Below are positions 9,470 through 17,876 of a DNA stretch of 48,768 nt, one piece after another. The stretch is from positions 1 through 48,768 of the forward strand of contig CAMYJB010000025.1 of the NCBI GenBank assembly GCA_947258565.1. Direction: 5' to 3'. Under the pieces are notes generated by a model. That model made no database searches and was not told where the DNA came from. It saw only the letters and a program-made list of their open reading frames with translations. The stretch comes from an uncultured Woeseiaceae bacterium (GTDB taxonomy: Bacteria > Pseudomonadota > Gammaproteobacteria > Steroidobacterales > Woeseiaceae). Position 1 is the first letter of the stretch. Each line of letters starts with the position of its first letter. The position numbers and the translations under genes are program-made.

Positions 9470-10307
9470 GATCCTTACCTATTCGATCGTGGACGGGCCG
9501 GGAAACCGGCTCGTCATCTTCCTGCAGGGATGCAATTTCGACTGCACCGCCTGCCACAACCCTCACACCATCGGTGAGTGCAATCACTGCGGCGACTGCG
9601 TGCCTGCCTGCCACGCCGATGCACTGTCGCTGGTGGACGGCCGGATTGTGTTCGACCCGCTCACCTGCGACCAGTGCGACGACTGTCTCGAGGTGTGCCC
9701 GATCAATGCCAACCCCATGGTGCGCGACTACGACGTTGCGGACATCCTGGAGCTGGCGCGCAGGCACCGGCCGTTCCTGAGCGGGATCACGGTATCGGGT
9801 GGCGAGCCGACCAGGCAGCTCGGGTTTGTCGTCGCGCTATTCGAGGCGATCAAGTCGGACGAAGCGCTTGCAGGGCTCGACTGCTTCATCGACAGCAACG
9901 GTTATCTCGACAGGTCGGGGTGGGAGTCCCTGCTGCCGGTGACCGATGGTGTCATGCTCGACATCAAGAGCTTCGATGACGCTGTCCACCGCGAGCTGAC
10001 CGGTAAGGAAAACCGCAAGAGCCTGCGGTCTGCGCAACTGCTGCATGAGGCCGGCAAGCTTTACGAGCTGCGCTTCCTGCTGGTGCCCGGCGTGACTGAC
10101 GGCGATGATGAACTCGACGGGCTGATCGATTTCGTCGCGGGTCTCGGGGGTGATGTCCGGGTCAGGCTCAATGCTTTCCAGCACCACGGTGTCCGGCCGC
10201 AGGCGCTCGAGTGGGAGAAGATGCCGCGAGCCGGCGTGGGCAAGGTCGCGGCGCGGCTGCGCGGGGCGGGTATTAATAATGTAGTAACACCGGCGGTGTA
10301 CCTGTAG
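9441..10307 (+). CDS. yjjW: YjjW-family glycyl-radical enzyme activase (radical SAM)
   Basis: The 288-residue protein starts inside the last 29 nt of yjjI, implying coupled translation. The radical SAM triad is CNFDCTAC (Cys31, 35, 38), binding the 4Fe-4S cluster that cleaves S-adenosylmethionine. Two ferredoxin-like clusters follow (Cys47/50/53/57 and Cys76/79/82/86), as in YjjW and other activases with an extra 8Fe insert. SGGEPTRQ is the SAM-binding GGE motif. The expected role is to abstract hydrogen from the Gly of YjjI under low oxygen. Length and layout match E. coli YjjW (about 287). Confidence 0.93.
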   Translation: MNSPRATVSKILTYSIVDGPGNRLVIFLQGCNFDCTACHNPHTIGECNHCGDCVPACHADALSLVDGRIVFDPLTCDQCDDCLEVCPINANPMVRDYDVADILELARRHRPFLSGITVSGGEPTRQLGFVVALFEAIKSDEALAGLDCFIDSNGYLDRSGWESLLPVTDGVMLDIKSFDDAVHRELTGKENRKSLRSAQLLHEAGKLYELRFLLVPGVTDGDDELDGLIDFVAGLGGDVRVRLNAFQHHGVRPQALEWEKMPRAGVGKVAARLRGAGINNVVTPAVYL

Positions 10308-10337
10308 CACCTGGTCGATGCCCGGCCCGGAGCAATC

Positions 10338-10937
10338 TCAATACCGATGGTGCAGGATACGCCGCGCCGCCTGCGCGATGTCACTGCCGAACGATACGAT
10401 TCCTTCTTCGTGACCGCCCATGACGGCAACGCCCTGTAGTTCGAAATCGGTTTCTTCATAGATCCGCCGGAATTCGTGCGCCATCTCCGGCGTGCCGTAG
10501 GACACGTCGCGCGACGTCGTCGGGACGCTGTCGATCAGCTCGTTCCACATCGCGGCGTCGTGCACGTGGACAACGGCGCGAATGGCCGGATCGAGCGCGT
10601 AGATCGCGGCATGCGTCAGCGCCTCCGATGATGCCTGCACCGGCCCCTCGCAATGGACGCGGTTGGCGCCGATGTCACACCGGGTGACACGGGCGTAGTG
10701 ACGTTCATCGGTTCGCTCGATGTGCCCGGTCTGCGTGCCGCTGATGATGAACGTGTCCGAATCGCTTTCGCGGATGCTGACATTGCCGAAGCCGACGCCA
10801 TGCTCCGGGTAATAGCCGATGAGCCCCTGATCGTGGAGCCGGTTGCGCCACGCGTTGAGCTCCGCGACGGCCTCTGCCGGCAAGGGTGGCGCCTCGCGCC
10901 AGTTGCATTCGTACTTTGTATAGCCTTCGTCGATCAC
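10338..10937 (-). CDS. class II aldolase/adducin-family protein, probably methylthioribulose-1-phosphate processing
   Basis: This 199-residue protein has class II aldolase features: GNVSIRE, SSEALTHAAIY with the presumed catalytic Glu105, the HVH zinc pair (His124, His126) and a third His in GGHEEG (His176). Its GTG start overlaps the TGA of mtnA (GTGA), so the two are translationally coupled. In that context it should act on methylthioribulose-1-phosphate. It could be a dehydratase (MtnB-like) or the aldolase of the DHAP shunt, which yields dihydroxyacetone phosphate and methylthioacetaldehyde. The atypical N-terminus (YTKYECNW) does not decide between them. Family call firm; reaction inferred. 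Confidence 0.75.
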   Translation of the reverse strand: MIDEGYTKYECNWREAPPLPAEAVAELNAWRNRLHDQGLIGYYPEHGVGFGNVSIRESDSDTFIISGTQTGHIERTDERHYARVTRCDIGANRVHCEGPVQASSEALTHAAIYALDPAIRAVVHVHDAAMWNELIDSVPTTSRDVSYGTPEMAHEFRRIYEETDFELQGVAVMGGHEEGIVSFGSDIAQAARRILHHRY

Positions 10938-12067
10938 GGCTCCTCGCCGGCACGTTCGGGGAACAGTGCGGCGAGCCCTGCCTCGCTGGCGTCACAGACG
11001 CCGCGTTCCGTGATGAGCCCGGTTACGAGCCGTGCCGGCGTGACGTCGAAGGCATCGTTCCTGACCGGGGAGCCTTCGGGCACGATGCGCACTTCCCGGA
11101 TCGCGTCCCCGTCCAGCCCCGAGACATGTGTTACCTCCTCTGCGTTACGCTCCTCGATGGGGATGTCGCGCAAGCCGTCGGCAATGGTCCAGTCAATCGT
11201 GGTCGAGGGCAGCGCGACGTAAAACGGGACGCCGTTGTCGTGTGCGGCGAGTGCCTTGAGATAGGTGCCTATCTTGTTGGCGACGTCGCCGGAACGCGTG
11301 GTGCGGTCCGTGCCGGTAATGCATATGTCCACGCGGCCGTGCTGCATCAGGTGGCCGCCGGCGTTGTCCACGATGACGGTGTGGGGAACGCCGCTTCGTG
11401 CGAGTTCCCAGGCCGTCAGCTGCGAGCCCTGGTTGCGGGGCCGCGTCTCGTCTACCCAGACGTGGATGGGGATGCCGCGCTCCTGCGCAACGTACATTGG
11501 TGCGGTCGCGGTACCCCAATTGACCGTTGCCAGCGAGCCCGCGTTGCAGTGGGTCAGTATGTTCACCGGTTTGCCGTTATTGCCTGCGGCAATCGCGCCG
11601 AGAAGCTCTGCACCGTGCTCGCCGATGCTGCGTGAGATGGCGATGTCTTCGTCGCAGATCGTCTCCGCCTCGGCACGCAGTTTCGAGACCATCGCCTCGC
11701 TGTCGGATGCATCGGCAAGCACCGCCAACATGCGTTCGAGCCCCCAGCGAAGGTTGACGGCCGTCGGTCGCGTCGCCGCCAGCGTCTTTGCGGCCGAGCG
11801 CACGAATTCGAGCTGCCTGTCGAGCGATTTGGCGGATGAACAGGCTTCGAGCGCCGCAAGATAGAGACTCCAGGCAGCCGTCGCGCCGATCAGGGGCGCG
11901 CCGCGTACGAGCATGTCCCGGATGGCAATCGCGCCGTCGGCGTGAGTTCGGAGATCGACCACCTCGTAGCGGTGCGGCAGGCGGCGTTGATCGATGATCT
12001 GTACCGTTGTCGGGTCGTCGGGATGCAGCCAGATGGTTCGAAAGTGTTCGCCCGCAGGGATGTTCAT
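10934..12067 (-). CDS. mtnA: S-methyl-5-thioribose-1-phosphate isomerase
   Basis: This 377-residue member of the eIF2B/MtnA family converts 5-methylthioribose-1-phosphate to methylthioribulose-1-phosphate in salvage of methylthioadenosine, the by-product of polyamine and homoserine-lactone synthesis. Signature stretches are VRGAPLIGATAAW, LTHCNAGSLAT with catalytic Cys174, DETRPRNQGSQLTAWEL, and GTDRTTRSGDVANKIGTY with the catalytic Asp254. Usual family motifs have GADR here, so Thr for Ala is a mild variant; related ribose-1,5-bisphosphate isomerases are a less likely alternative. It overlaps the downstream aldolase gene by 4 nt and lies 12 nt after the upstream exported-protein gene. Confidence 0.9.
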   Translation of the reverse strand: MNIPAGEHFRTIWLHPDDPTTVQIIDQRRLPHRYEVVDLRTHADGAIAIRDMLVRGAPLIGATAAWSLYLAALEACSSAKSLDRQLEFVRSAAKTLAATRPTAVNLRWGLERMLAVLADASDSEAMVSKLRAEAETICDEDIAISRSIGEHGAELLGAIAAGNNGKPVNILTHCNAGSLATVNWGTATAPMYVAQERGIPIHVWVDETRPRNQGSQLTAWELARSGVPHTVIVDNAGGHLMQHGRVDICITGTDRTTRSGDVANKIGTYLKALAAHDNGVPFYVALPSTTIDWTIADGLRDIPIEERNAEEVTHVSGLDGDAIREVRIVPEGSPVRNDAFDVTPARLVTGLITERGVCDASEAGLAALFPERAGEEP

Positions 12068-12079
12068 GCGCCGGCCGAT

Positions 12080-12832
12080 CTACCCGGAAGTAACTGCGCG
12101 CGCACGCTCCGCGACAATCGGGTCCCTTTTGTTGCGGTGAGGCCGAAACTCATCGTCATCGAATTCCACGTCCATCACGGCACGACGCAGACGAAGCACC
12201 GCCGTATTCGTGCCGCCAACGAACTTGTTTTCCCGGTGGTGAATGAGGGCGCCGTCGACCTTTGCGAACTCGGAGTACTCGGTGACGAACCGCATGGTTG
12301 CGCCGTGCATTGTCAATGTCCCGACTACCTTCACGATGTGCCAGGTGTCCGTGTCGACGACATACTCTGCCTGCAGCCCGTCTTCCGCGAGCATCAATGC
12401 CAGGTATCCGTCACTCCGTGTAAGTCTGAGGGAGTCGATGCGATCGCGCAGCGTGAGTGGCGTATAGAAACGCATGAGCTGCAGCTGCATTGCGCTTCTC
12501 TGCATGTCACTCGCCGCTGCCGGCTCGCGATCGTCGAAAATGGCATATCCGGCGTCGCCGTCCAGTACCCGCGTCTCCTGTTTGTCCGGGTAGGTCAGCT
12601 CGACCTTGAGTTGCCCCGGCAGGTGAATGCTGCGCTTGTCGGTACCCTGCTGGTTCCTCGTCAGTGCCAGTAAGTCCCACTCCTGGACAATGCTGTCGAG
12701 CTTGCGCACGTTCTCCTCGCCGCCGTACGCGGTGATCATGTTCTCCAGGACGTCGGCAAGTGCTTCGGCGCGGCCGGCGACGGGCGCCGAGAGGACGATC
12801 ATCAGAACGACGAGATTCAGCCGAAACAGCAT
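12080..12832 (-). CDS. exported protein, LolA/LppX-like fold suspected, function unknown
   Basis: The 250-residue protein starts with a clear signal peptide (MLFRLNLVVLMIVLSAPVAGRA). The rest, with AYGGEENVRKLDSIVQEW and alternating strands around a central Asp-Gly (LDGDAGYAIFDD), resembles periplasmic outer-membrane-lipoprotein-sorting-like proteins that bind lipid. That resemblance is by pattern only. It sits 23 nt after the ZapG-like gene and 12 nt before mtnA on the same strand, so it is probably co-transcribed with them, although no functional link is obvious. Confidence 0.6.
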   Translation of the reverse strand: MLFRLNLVVLMIVLSAPVAGRAEALADVLENMITAYGGEENVRKLDSIVQEWDLLALTRNQQGTDKRSIHLPGQLKVELTYPDKQETRVLDGDAGYAIFDDREPAAASDMQRSAMQLQLMRFYTPLTLRDRIDSLRLTRSDGYLALMLAEDGLQAEYVVDTDTWHIVKVVGTLTMHGATMRFVTEYSEFAKVDGALIHHRENKFVGGTNTAVLRLRRAVMDVEFDDDEFRPHRNKRDPIVAERARAVTSG

Positions 12833-12855
12833 GCTCTTCTCGTCGCGGCCATCTG

Positions 12856-13350
12856 TCAGTGGAGCGTACGCCCGGCCTTGTCGCCGGGCTCCGATTCCGC
12901 GTCCGGGCTCAGCGCCTCGACGGATTCGTCCTCTGATTCGGCCGTCACCTGCTCGTCCGCCGGGGCCGAGGTCTCGACGGTCGGTGCTTCATCCCCGGCA
13001 AAGTCGCGCGGTGCCTCGGCTTCCAGCTGCTCTTCCGCGATCGATTCGAGTATGGCTTTCGGCGCGAACGACAGTTTCACGTCGACGTCCTCGCGATCGC
13101 ATAATGCGTCGGCCCCGCCCGCCATGTGCTCGTAAAGCTCGCGGTATTCACGGCCGATGGCCTTGAAGTGCTCGGCGGTCTGGCCGAAATGCTGCGTGAC
13201 CTCGCGCCGGTAGTCGTCGAATTGTTGCCGGACCTCGTCGGCCCGGGTGGCTTCGCCGCGCAAGCGCATATGCGCCAGCCAGAATCCCAGTCCGCCAGCG
13301 GCCGCCAGCAGACCGATAGCGCCCAACACGATCAGTATCGTTTCACTCAT
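12856..13350 (-). CDS. DUF1043 / ZapG (YhcB)-like membrane protein
   Basis: The ATG at 13350 has an AGGGC-type ribosome-binding site and gives 164 residues. One N-terminal membrane helix (residues about 4-27) is followed by a cytoplasmic coiled coil (RADEVRQQFDDYRREVTQHF) and the conserved QHFGQTAEHFKAI segment typical of YhcB/ZapG. E. coli YhcB interacts with divisome and elongasome proteins and affects cell width. The C-terminal 60 residues are an acidic, Ser/Glu-rich tail, probably disordered and longer than usual. This family is essentially gammaproteobacterial and supports that assignment for the window. Confidence 0.82.
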   Translation of the reverse strand: MSETILIVLGAIGLLAAAGGLGFWLAHMRLRGEATRADEVRQQFDDYRREVTQHFGQTAEHFKAIGREYRELYEHMAGGADALCDREDVDVKLSFAPKAILESIAEEQLEAEAPRDFAGDEAPTVETSAPADEQVTAESEDESVEALSPDAESEPGDKAGRTLH

Positions 13351-13467
13351 GGATTGCCCTCCGCGATGTGCCCTTCGATGGTAATGAATGTACGTAAACA
13401 ATGCTATTTCATCGGCCGGTCGCTTGTGGGAGCATCGATCCTCCAGGAAGAAGAATGGGGATTCATC

Positions 13468-13936
13468 ATGGGATTCGCACTATCGGACATGACGTTGACG
13501 AGCTCTGCCTTCGAGGATCGCGGGCCGATCCCGACCCGGCACACCGGCGAGGGCGAGGACGTTTCGCCCGCATTTAAGTGGAGCAAGGTACCGGAGGGCA
13601 CGCGCTCTTTTGCATTGATCTGCCACGACCCGGACGCGCCACTCGTGTCGCCCGGCACCTACGGCTTCGTTGCTCTACGGGATCCCGGGGTCGGTGACGG
13701 AATTACCCGAAGGCGTTGCCGGCTACGTACAGGGCGTGAACAACTTCGGTAATGCCGGTTACGGTGGGCCGATGCCTCCTGAAGGTCACGGTACCCACCA
13801 CTATTTCTTCTGGCTGCTCGCCCTCGATTCGGAACCGGCCCTCGACGCCGGCCTGACGATGTGGGAACTGCTGGAGAAGATCGAGTCCAACGTGATCGGC
13901 GCCAATCGCCTGGTCGGCACCTATTCCAGGTCATAG
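13468..13936 (+). pseudogene. YbhB/YbcL (Raf-kinase-inhibitor-like, PEBP) family gene split by a frameshift
   Basis: The first part (13468 to about 13670) reads MGFALSDMTLTSSAF through HDPDAPLVSPGTYGFV; the second (from about 13670, next frame) reads LYGIPGSVTELPEG through LVGTY to a stop at 13936. Between them, family members normally have HWV, so the frames would join as GFV-HWV-LYGIP. The DNA has gtt followed directly by gctctac, which fits loss of 8 nt coding His-Trp and part of Val. Everything else is intact, including DPDAP and GPMPPEGHG. YbhB-type proteins are small phosphatidylethanolamine-binding-fold proteins of unclear role. The break is either a real recent mutation or an assembly error. 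Confidence 0.85.
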
Positions 13937-13942
13937 AGACAC

Positions 13943-14254
13943 ATGCTGGTCAGGTTCAAGACTACGGCTGCCTATCCCGAGATCACGATGTTCGGCGATG
14001 TGGCGCTGAAGCTGCTCGGAATGATGGGGCGCCGGGAAACGGTGCCGAGCGCTATCGGTGCGGAGGACATACCGCGGGCGCTGCAGTCGCTGCGTGAAGG
14101 CATCGCTGCCGCTGATGCCGCCCTCGAGGACCAGCCGCCCAGTGATGAGGAAGAAGGTGATGAGCGGCGGGTGAGTCTGCACAATCGGGCGCTGCCGTTG
14201 ATCGAGTTGCTGGAAGCGGCACAGAAAGAAGGCGTAGCGGTAATGTGGGAATAG
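13943..14254 (+). CDS. DUF1840 family protein
   Basis: The 103-residue protein begins MLVRFKTTAAYPEITMFGDVALKLLGMMG, the DUF1840 pattern, and continues with SAIGAEDIPRALQSLREGI and a C-terminal PLIELLEAAQKEGVAVMW, also typical. An acidic stretch lies in the middle (SDEEEGDERR). It begins 6 nt after the stop of the broken ybhB-like gene and has only a weak ribosome-binding site, so it probably depends on that transcript. No function is known for this family. Confidence 0.85.
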   Translation: MLVRFKTTAAYPEITMFGDVALKLLGMMGRRETVPSAIGAEDIPRALQSLREGIAAADAALEDQPPSDEEEGDERRVSLHNRALPLIELLEAAQKEGVAVMWE

Positions 14255-14273
14255 CAGAGCGTCCGGACTGCCG

Positions 14274-15185
14274 TCACTCCACGAGATCCCAGTAAGGGCG
14301 CCCGCCGAATCGGTCCTCGAGCATATCGACGAAGAGCCTCACCTTCGCTGACAGGTGCCGGTGCCGCGGATACAGTGCACACAGTGTGATCCCGGGCGGA
14401 GCGTAATCCGGCAGGACCGTGCGCAACTCGCCTTCCTGCAGCGCATCGCCGACGATAAACGTCGGCAACAATGCGATCCCCTGGTCATGGATCGCGGCAT
14501 CCTTGAGGACGTCGCCGTTGTTGGACCACATCACACAGCGGATCGCGTACGTCCGATCACCATCGGGTCCGACGAGCCGCCACTGGCTGCCCGAGTCCAG
14601 GTAACCGTAATGCAGGCAGCGATGTTCCCTTAGTTCAGTCGGGCTGCGTGGCTCACCGGCCTGTTCCAGGTAGGCCGGCGATGCGCACAGTACCCGTTTC
14701 GCAGGCACGATCTCCCGGGCGATCAGGCTGGTCGACGGGCTGGCTTCGCCGACCCTGAGCGTTACGTCGAAGCCTTCCTCGATCGGGTCGACGAAGCGAT
14801 CGTTGAGCACCAGCTCGACGTGCACGTCCGGATGCGTCGCCATGAATTCGGCGACCAGCGAAGACAGGTGGAGGGTACCGAACGACATCGGCGCGTTGAT
14901 GCGCAGGGTGCCGGTCGGGCGCTCCTGCAGCTCCTTTATCGCGGCGATGGCCTCGTCGACGTCGTCGAGTATCCGGATGCAGCGATCGTAGAACGCGAGC
15001 CCGGTTTCCGTCGGGGTGACCTGCCGTGTGCTGCGTCGTAACAACTGCACACCCAGCTCGTTCTCGAGATTGATCACGGCCTTGTTGACGACCGAGCGCG
15101 ACAGCCCGATCCTGCGCGCCGCCGCGGCAAAGCCGCCTTCGTCCACGACGCGCGTGAACGCGCGCATGCTGTCCAGCCGGTCCAT
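14274..15185 (-). CDS. LysR-family transcriptional regulator
   Basis: The 303-residue protein has an N-terminal winged helix ([19 protein letters not shown], then [24 protein letters not shown]) and a LysR substrate-binding domain (residues about 90-295). The ATG at 15185 is preferred to the GTG at 15191 because GGGAG lies 5 nt before it. It is divergent from a pirin gene with 127 nt between starts. LysR regulators commonly control the divergent neighbour and themselves, and two inverted repeats occur in the gap. The sequence type ([19 protein letters not shown]) is that of the large AaeR/DmlR-like group; effector unknown. Confidence 0.92.
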   Translation of the reverse strand: MDRLDSMRAFTRVVDEGGFAAAARRIGLSRSVVNKAVINLENELGVQLLRRSTRQVTPTETGLAFYDRCIRILDDVDEAIAAIKELQERPTGTLRINAPMSFGTLHLSSLVAEFMATHPDVHVELVLNDRFVDPIEEGFDVTLRVGEASPSTSLIAREIVPAKRVLCASPAYLEQAGEPRSPTELREHRCLHYGYLDSGSQWRLVGPDGDRTYAIRCVMWSNNGDVLKDAAIHDQGIALLPTFIVGDALQEGELRTVLPDYAPPGITLCALYPRHRHLSAKVRLFVDMLEDRFGGRPYWDLVE

Positions 15186-15203
15186 CCCCACTCCCGTGAG
15201 AAT

Positions 15204-15256
15204 TGTCGCTTATTTGGCGACAGTATGTATCAAATTTGGCTAATTGTCTTTGACAA
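15204..15256. promoter_or_regulatory. two inverted repeats in the lysR-pirin intergenic region (candidate operators)
   Basis: TGTCGC (15204-15209) is matched by GCGACA (15217-15222), a 6-bp dyad with a 7-nt spacer. TTGTC (15244-15248) is matched by GACAA (15252-15256) with a ttt centre. Both share a GTC/GAC core. A TTGACA -35-like hexamer overlaps the second (15250-15255) and reads toward the pirin gene, but no good -10 is visible at the right distance. The placement and dyad form suit LysR-type binding sites; this is inference. Confidence 0.4.
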
Positions 15257-15312
15257 GGACCGATAGCAAAATAGTCCTTGGTTGCAGAACAGTCGCATTC
15301 AGGGAGTCCAAC

Positions 15313-16011
15313 ATGCTTGCCATCCGACACTCGGAAGATCGTGGCGTCGCGAACTTTGGCTGGCTCAACAGCCGCCACACCTTCTCGTTCGGCCACTACT
15401 ACGACCCGAATTTCATGGGTTTCGGGCCGCTGCGTGTCATCAACGAGGACCGGGTCCAGCCGGCCCAGGGCTTCGACACCCACGGGCACAGCGACATGGA
15501 GATCATCTCCTACGTGCTCGACGGGGCGCTCGAACACAGGGACAGCATGGGCAATGGCTCCGTCATTCGTCCGGGCGACGTCCAGCGCATGTCGGCGGGC
15601 ACGGGGGTGCGTCACAGCGAGTTCAATGCTTCCGACACGGACCCGGTGCATTTCCTGCAGATCTGGATACTGCCGGAGAGCAAGGGGCTGCAACCGAGCT
15701 ACGAGCAGAGGCATTTTGCTGCGGATGAGAAACGCGGCCGGCTGTGTCTCGTCGGTTCGCGTGACGGCCGCGACGGTGCCGTGACGATTCACCAGGACGC
15801 CGACCTGTATGCCACCGTGCTCGGCGACGGCGATGCCGTGAGCCACGAACTGGCCGAGGGCCGCAAGGGCTGGGTGCAGGTCGCAACGGGCAGCGCGCTG
15901 CTCAACGAGGAGCAGCTTTACCCGGGCGACGGCGTCGCCGTCGAAGGCCCCGCCACGTTCCGGCTTGCTGGCTCGTCGGAATCGGAGATACTGTTATTCG
16001 ACATGGGTTAA
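15313..16011 (+). CDS. pirin-family protein (YhhW-like bicupin)
   Basis: This 232-residue bicupin starts at an ATG with AGGGAG at 15301-15306. Pirin features include SRHTFSFGHYYDP, FGPLRVINEDRV and the metal site FDTHGHSDMEIISYVL...LEHRDSMGN, then MSAGTGVRHSEFN. The His residues in these stretches and the Glu in DMEI bind the iron of bacterial pirins such as YhhW, some of which show quercetin dioxygenase activity. It is divergent from a LysR gene, a common pairing that suggests inducible expression, perhaps by an aromatic or electrophilic compound. The physiological substrate is unknown. Confidence 0.93.
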   Translation: MLAIRHSEDRGVANFGWLNSRHTFSFGHYYDPNFMGFGPLRVINEDRVQPAQGFDTHGHSDMEIISYVLDGALEHRDSMGNGSVIRPGDVQRMSAGTGVRHSEFNASDTDPVHFLQIWILPESKGLQPSYEQRHFAADEKRGRLCLVGSRDGRDGAVTIHQDADLYATVLGDGDAVSHELAEGRKGWVQVATGSALLNEEQLYPGDGVAVEGPATFRLAGSSESEILLFDMG

Positions 16012-16091
16012 GGCGTACGAAGATCATGGAGCATTACTATTTCCCCGGACCCTGCGCGCCCGGTGAACAGGGTCTGATGCGGTAAGTCACG

Positions 16092-16778
16092 ATGAACGAT
16101 CCGATCAACGGTGATCTCTCCGTTCGCGCAGCTGCCGACACCGAATCCATGGAGTGGACGCCAAGCCCGAGCGGTACCGTATGGCGTAAACGCGTCCACC
16201 TCGTCGGCGCACCCGAGTCCGGGCAGGTGACGTCGATCGTCCGCTACGAACCGGAATCGTCATTCCCCGCCCACGACCATCCGGAGGGCGAGGAGATACT
16301 CGTGCTCGATGGCGTTTTCTCCGATGAGCATGGCGACTGGCCCGCCGGCACCTACCTCCTGAACCCGGAGGGATTCCGGCACGCGCCGTACTCGAAGGGA
16401 GGGTGCCTGCTGTTCGTAAAACTCAGGCAGTTTCCGGGTCGGGACAGGCAGCACGTGGTTATCGACACCACGAAAGCCGATTGGCAACCCGGCGCCGACC
16501 CCGGCATCAGCCTGATACCGCTGTATGCGCAGCGTGGCTACGCTGACACGATGCGACTCGAGCGCTGGCAGCCGGGCACGGACCCGGGCGTCGTGTCTTA
16601 CGAGCACGGCGCCGAACTGTTCGTGCTCGAAGGGTCGTTCAGCGATGATGAGGGCGAATACGGGCAAGGCAGCTGGCTGCGCCTGCCCGAAGGGGCGTCT
16701 CATCATCCGCGCAGTGAGCGAGGCTGTACGCTCTACCTCAAGCAATCCGGCCTCGCGTATCTGCGCGCTGCGGATTGA
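16092..16778 (+). CDS. double-cupin (ChrR/cupin_7-like) protein
   Basis: The 228-residue protein contains two tandem cupin units. The first (about residues 50-120) has SSFPAHDHPEGEEILVLDGVFSDEHGDW and LNPEGFRHAPYS. The second (about 150-222) has HGAELFVLEGSFSDDEGEYG and LPEGASHHPRSERGC. The first keeps the His-x-His...Glu metal site. In the second the first His pair is reduced to one His before Glu, so metal binding is less sure there. ChrR-type cupins can be anti-sigma partners or simple enzymes; no sigma factor is adjacent. It is 80 nt after the pirin gene on the same strand and may share its transcript. Confidence 0.75.
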   Translation: MNDPINGDLSVRAAADTESMEWTPSPSGTVWRKRVHLVGAPESGQVTSIVRYEPESSFPAHDHPEGEEILVLDGVFSDEHGDWPAGTYLLNPEGFRHAPYSKGGCLLFVKLRQFPGRDRQHVVIDTTKADWQPGADPGISLIPLYAQRGYADTMRLERWQPGTDPGVVSYEHGAELFVLEGSFSDDEGEYGQGSWLRLPEGASHHPRSERGCTLYLKQSGLAYLRAAD

Positions 16779-16805
16779 CGCGGCCAGCGTGTATTATCCG
16801 GTGCC

Positions 16806-17870
16806 ATGAGCCGACCCTGTTTTCGTTTGCCAATCCCTGTCAGCGGCGCCCTGGCGCGAATCGGAGCCATCTTGTGTCTCGCGACGATCACGAGTGCTGC
16901 CGCCGGCGAGGACTGGGGTGCGATGCAGCTACTGGGCCGTGAGGTTCCGGCAGGGACGAGCGCGCGTTTTCCGTTCGTCCCCGACAGGACTTTCGAAGCG
17001 TCTTACCTGAACATGCCGGTCTTCGTAGCACGGGGCGCCGCAGCCGGGCCGACGCTTTGCCTGACCGCGGGCGTGCACGGCGACGAACTGAACGGCGTCG
17101 AGATCGCAAGGCGCGCGTTTTCGAATATCGATCCCGACGTATTGAGAGGCACCGTCATTGCGTTACCCGCGATCAACGCAGAGGGCGTTCGAACCGGCAA
17201 CCGTTACCTGTCGGATCGCCGCGACCTGAACAGGGCGTTTCCCGGCAGTGCGGGAGGCAGCGTGGCGAGGCTGATAGCCCACCTGGTGTTCGCGAAGGTC
17301 CTGGTGCATTGTGACGCACTCGTCGACCTGCATACCGCGTCGAACGAACGCACGAACCTGCCGCAGATTCGTGCCGACATTTCCGATGGCGAAATCCGGG
17401 AACTCGCCGTTCATTTCGGCACGGGCATCGTTATCGCGGGCAAGGGGCCTGAGGGCAGCCTGCGCCGCGAGGCAGCAAAAGCAGGCATCCCGTCCATCAT
17501 CTACGAGGCGGGCGCGCCGCACCGCTTCCAGGAAGACGAGATCATGCGTGGTACGACCGGCATAGAGAACGTCATGGCCTATCTCGGCATGACGGATCGG
17601 CCCGAAAAGGAGATTCCGGAATCGAGGGTCTACGAACGCTCGCGATGGGTGCGCGCGTCGAGGGGCGAGGGTGGCTTCTTCTTTCCCGAGGCAGGGCTGG
17701 GAACGATCGTGGAGAAAGGAGAGGTGCTCGGCAAAATCATCGACCCGCTAACCGACGAGTCCCACGCGGTAGAGTCGAGCGTCAGCGGCGAGATTATCGG
17801 CATGGCGTTTTCGCGGCCGGTGCTGTCGGGCTACGCGCTTTTCCACGTGGCCTGGCACACAGCCGACTGA
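16806..17870 (+). CDS. exported succinylglutamate desuccinylase/aspartoacylase-family zinc hydrolase
   Basis: The 354-residue protein has the M14-like zinc site TAGVHGDELNGVEIA (His, Glu) and DLHTAS (third ligand), with DRRDLNRAFPG between, as in AstE/aspartoacylase proteins. It also has a hydrophobic N-terminal segment (about residues 17-33, ending TSAAAG) that looks like a signal peptide, so it may act in the periplasm rather than the cytoplasm. The C-terminal region (GGFFFPEAGLGTIVEKGEVLGKI) resembles the barrel-sandwich extension seen in this family. Substrate unknown; an N-acyl amino acid or peptide-like amide is plausible. Confidence 0.85.
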   Translation: MSRPCFRLPIPVSGALARIGAILCLATITSAAAGEDWGAMQLLGREVPAGTSARFPFVPDRTFEASYLNMPVFVARGAAAGPTLCLTAGVHGDELNGVEIARRAFSNIDPDVLRGTVIALPAINAEGVRTGNRYLSDRRDLNRAFPGSAGGSVARLIAHLVFAKVLVHCDALVDLHTASNERTNLPQIRADISDGEIRELAVHFGTGIVIAGKGPEGSLRREAAKAGIPSIIYEAGAPHRFQEDEIMRGTTGIENVMAYLGMTDRPEKEIPESRVYERSRWVRASRGEGGFFFPEAGLGTIVEKGEVLGKIIDPLTDESHAVESSVSGEIIGMAFSRPVLSGYALFHVAWHTAD

Positions 17871-17876
17871 ATCGGG

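Noticed and set aside
14653..15846. 397-codon open frame on the minus strand crossing the lysR and pirin genes
   Set aside because: It spans two well-supported genes and their regulatory gap in the wrong frame.
16026..16085. 19-codon frame starting MEHYYFPG between the pirin and cupin genes
   Set aside because: It has no ribosome-binding site and no recognisable conservation; too short to support.
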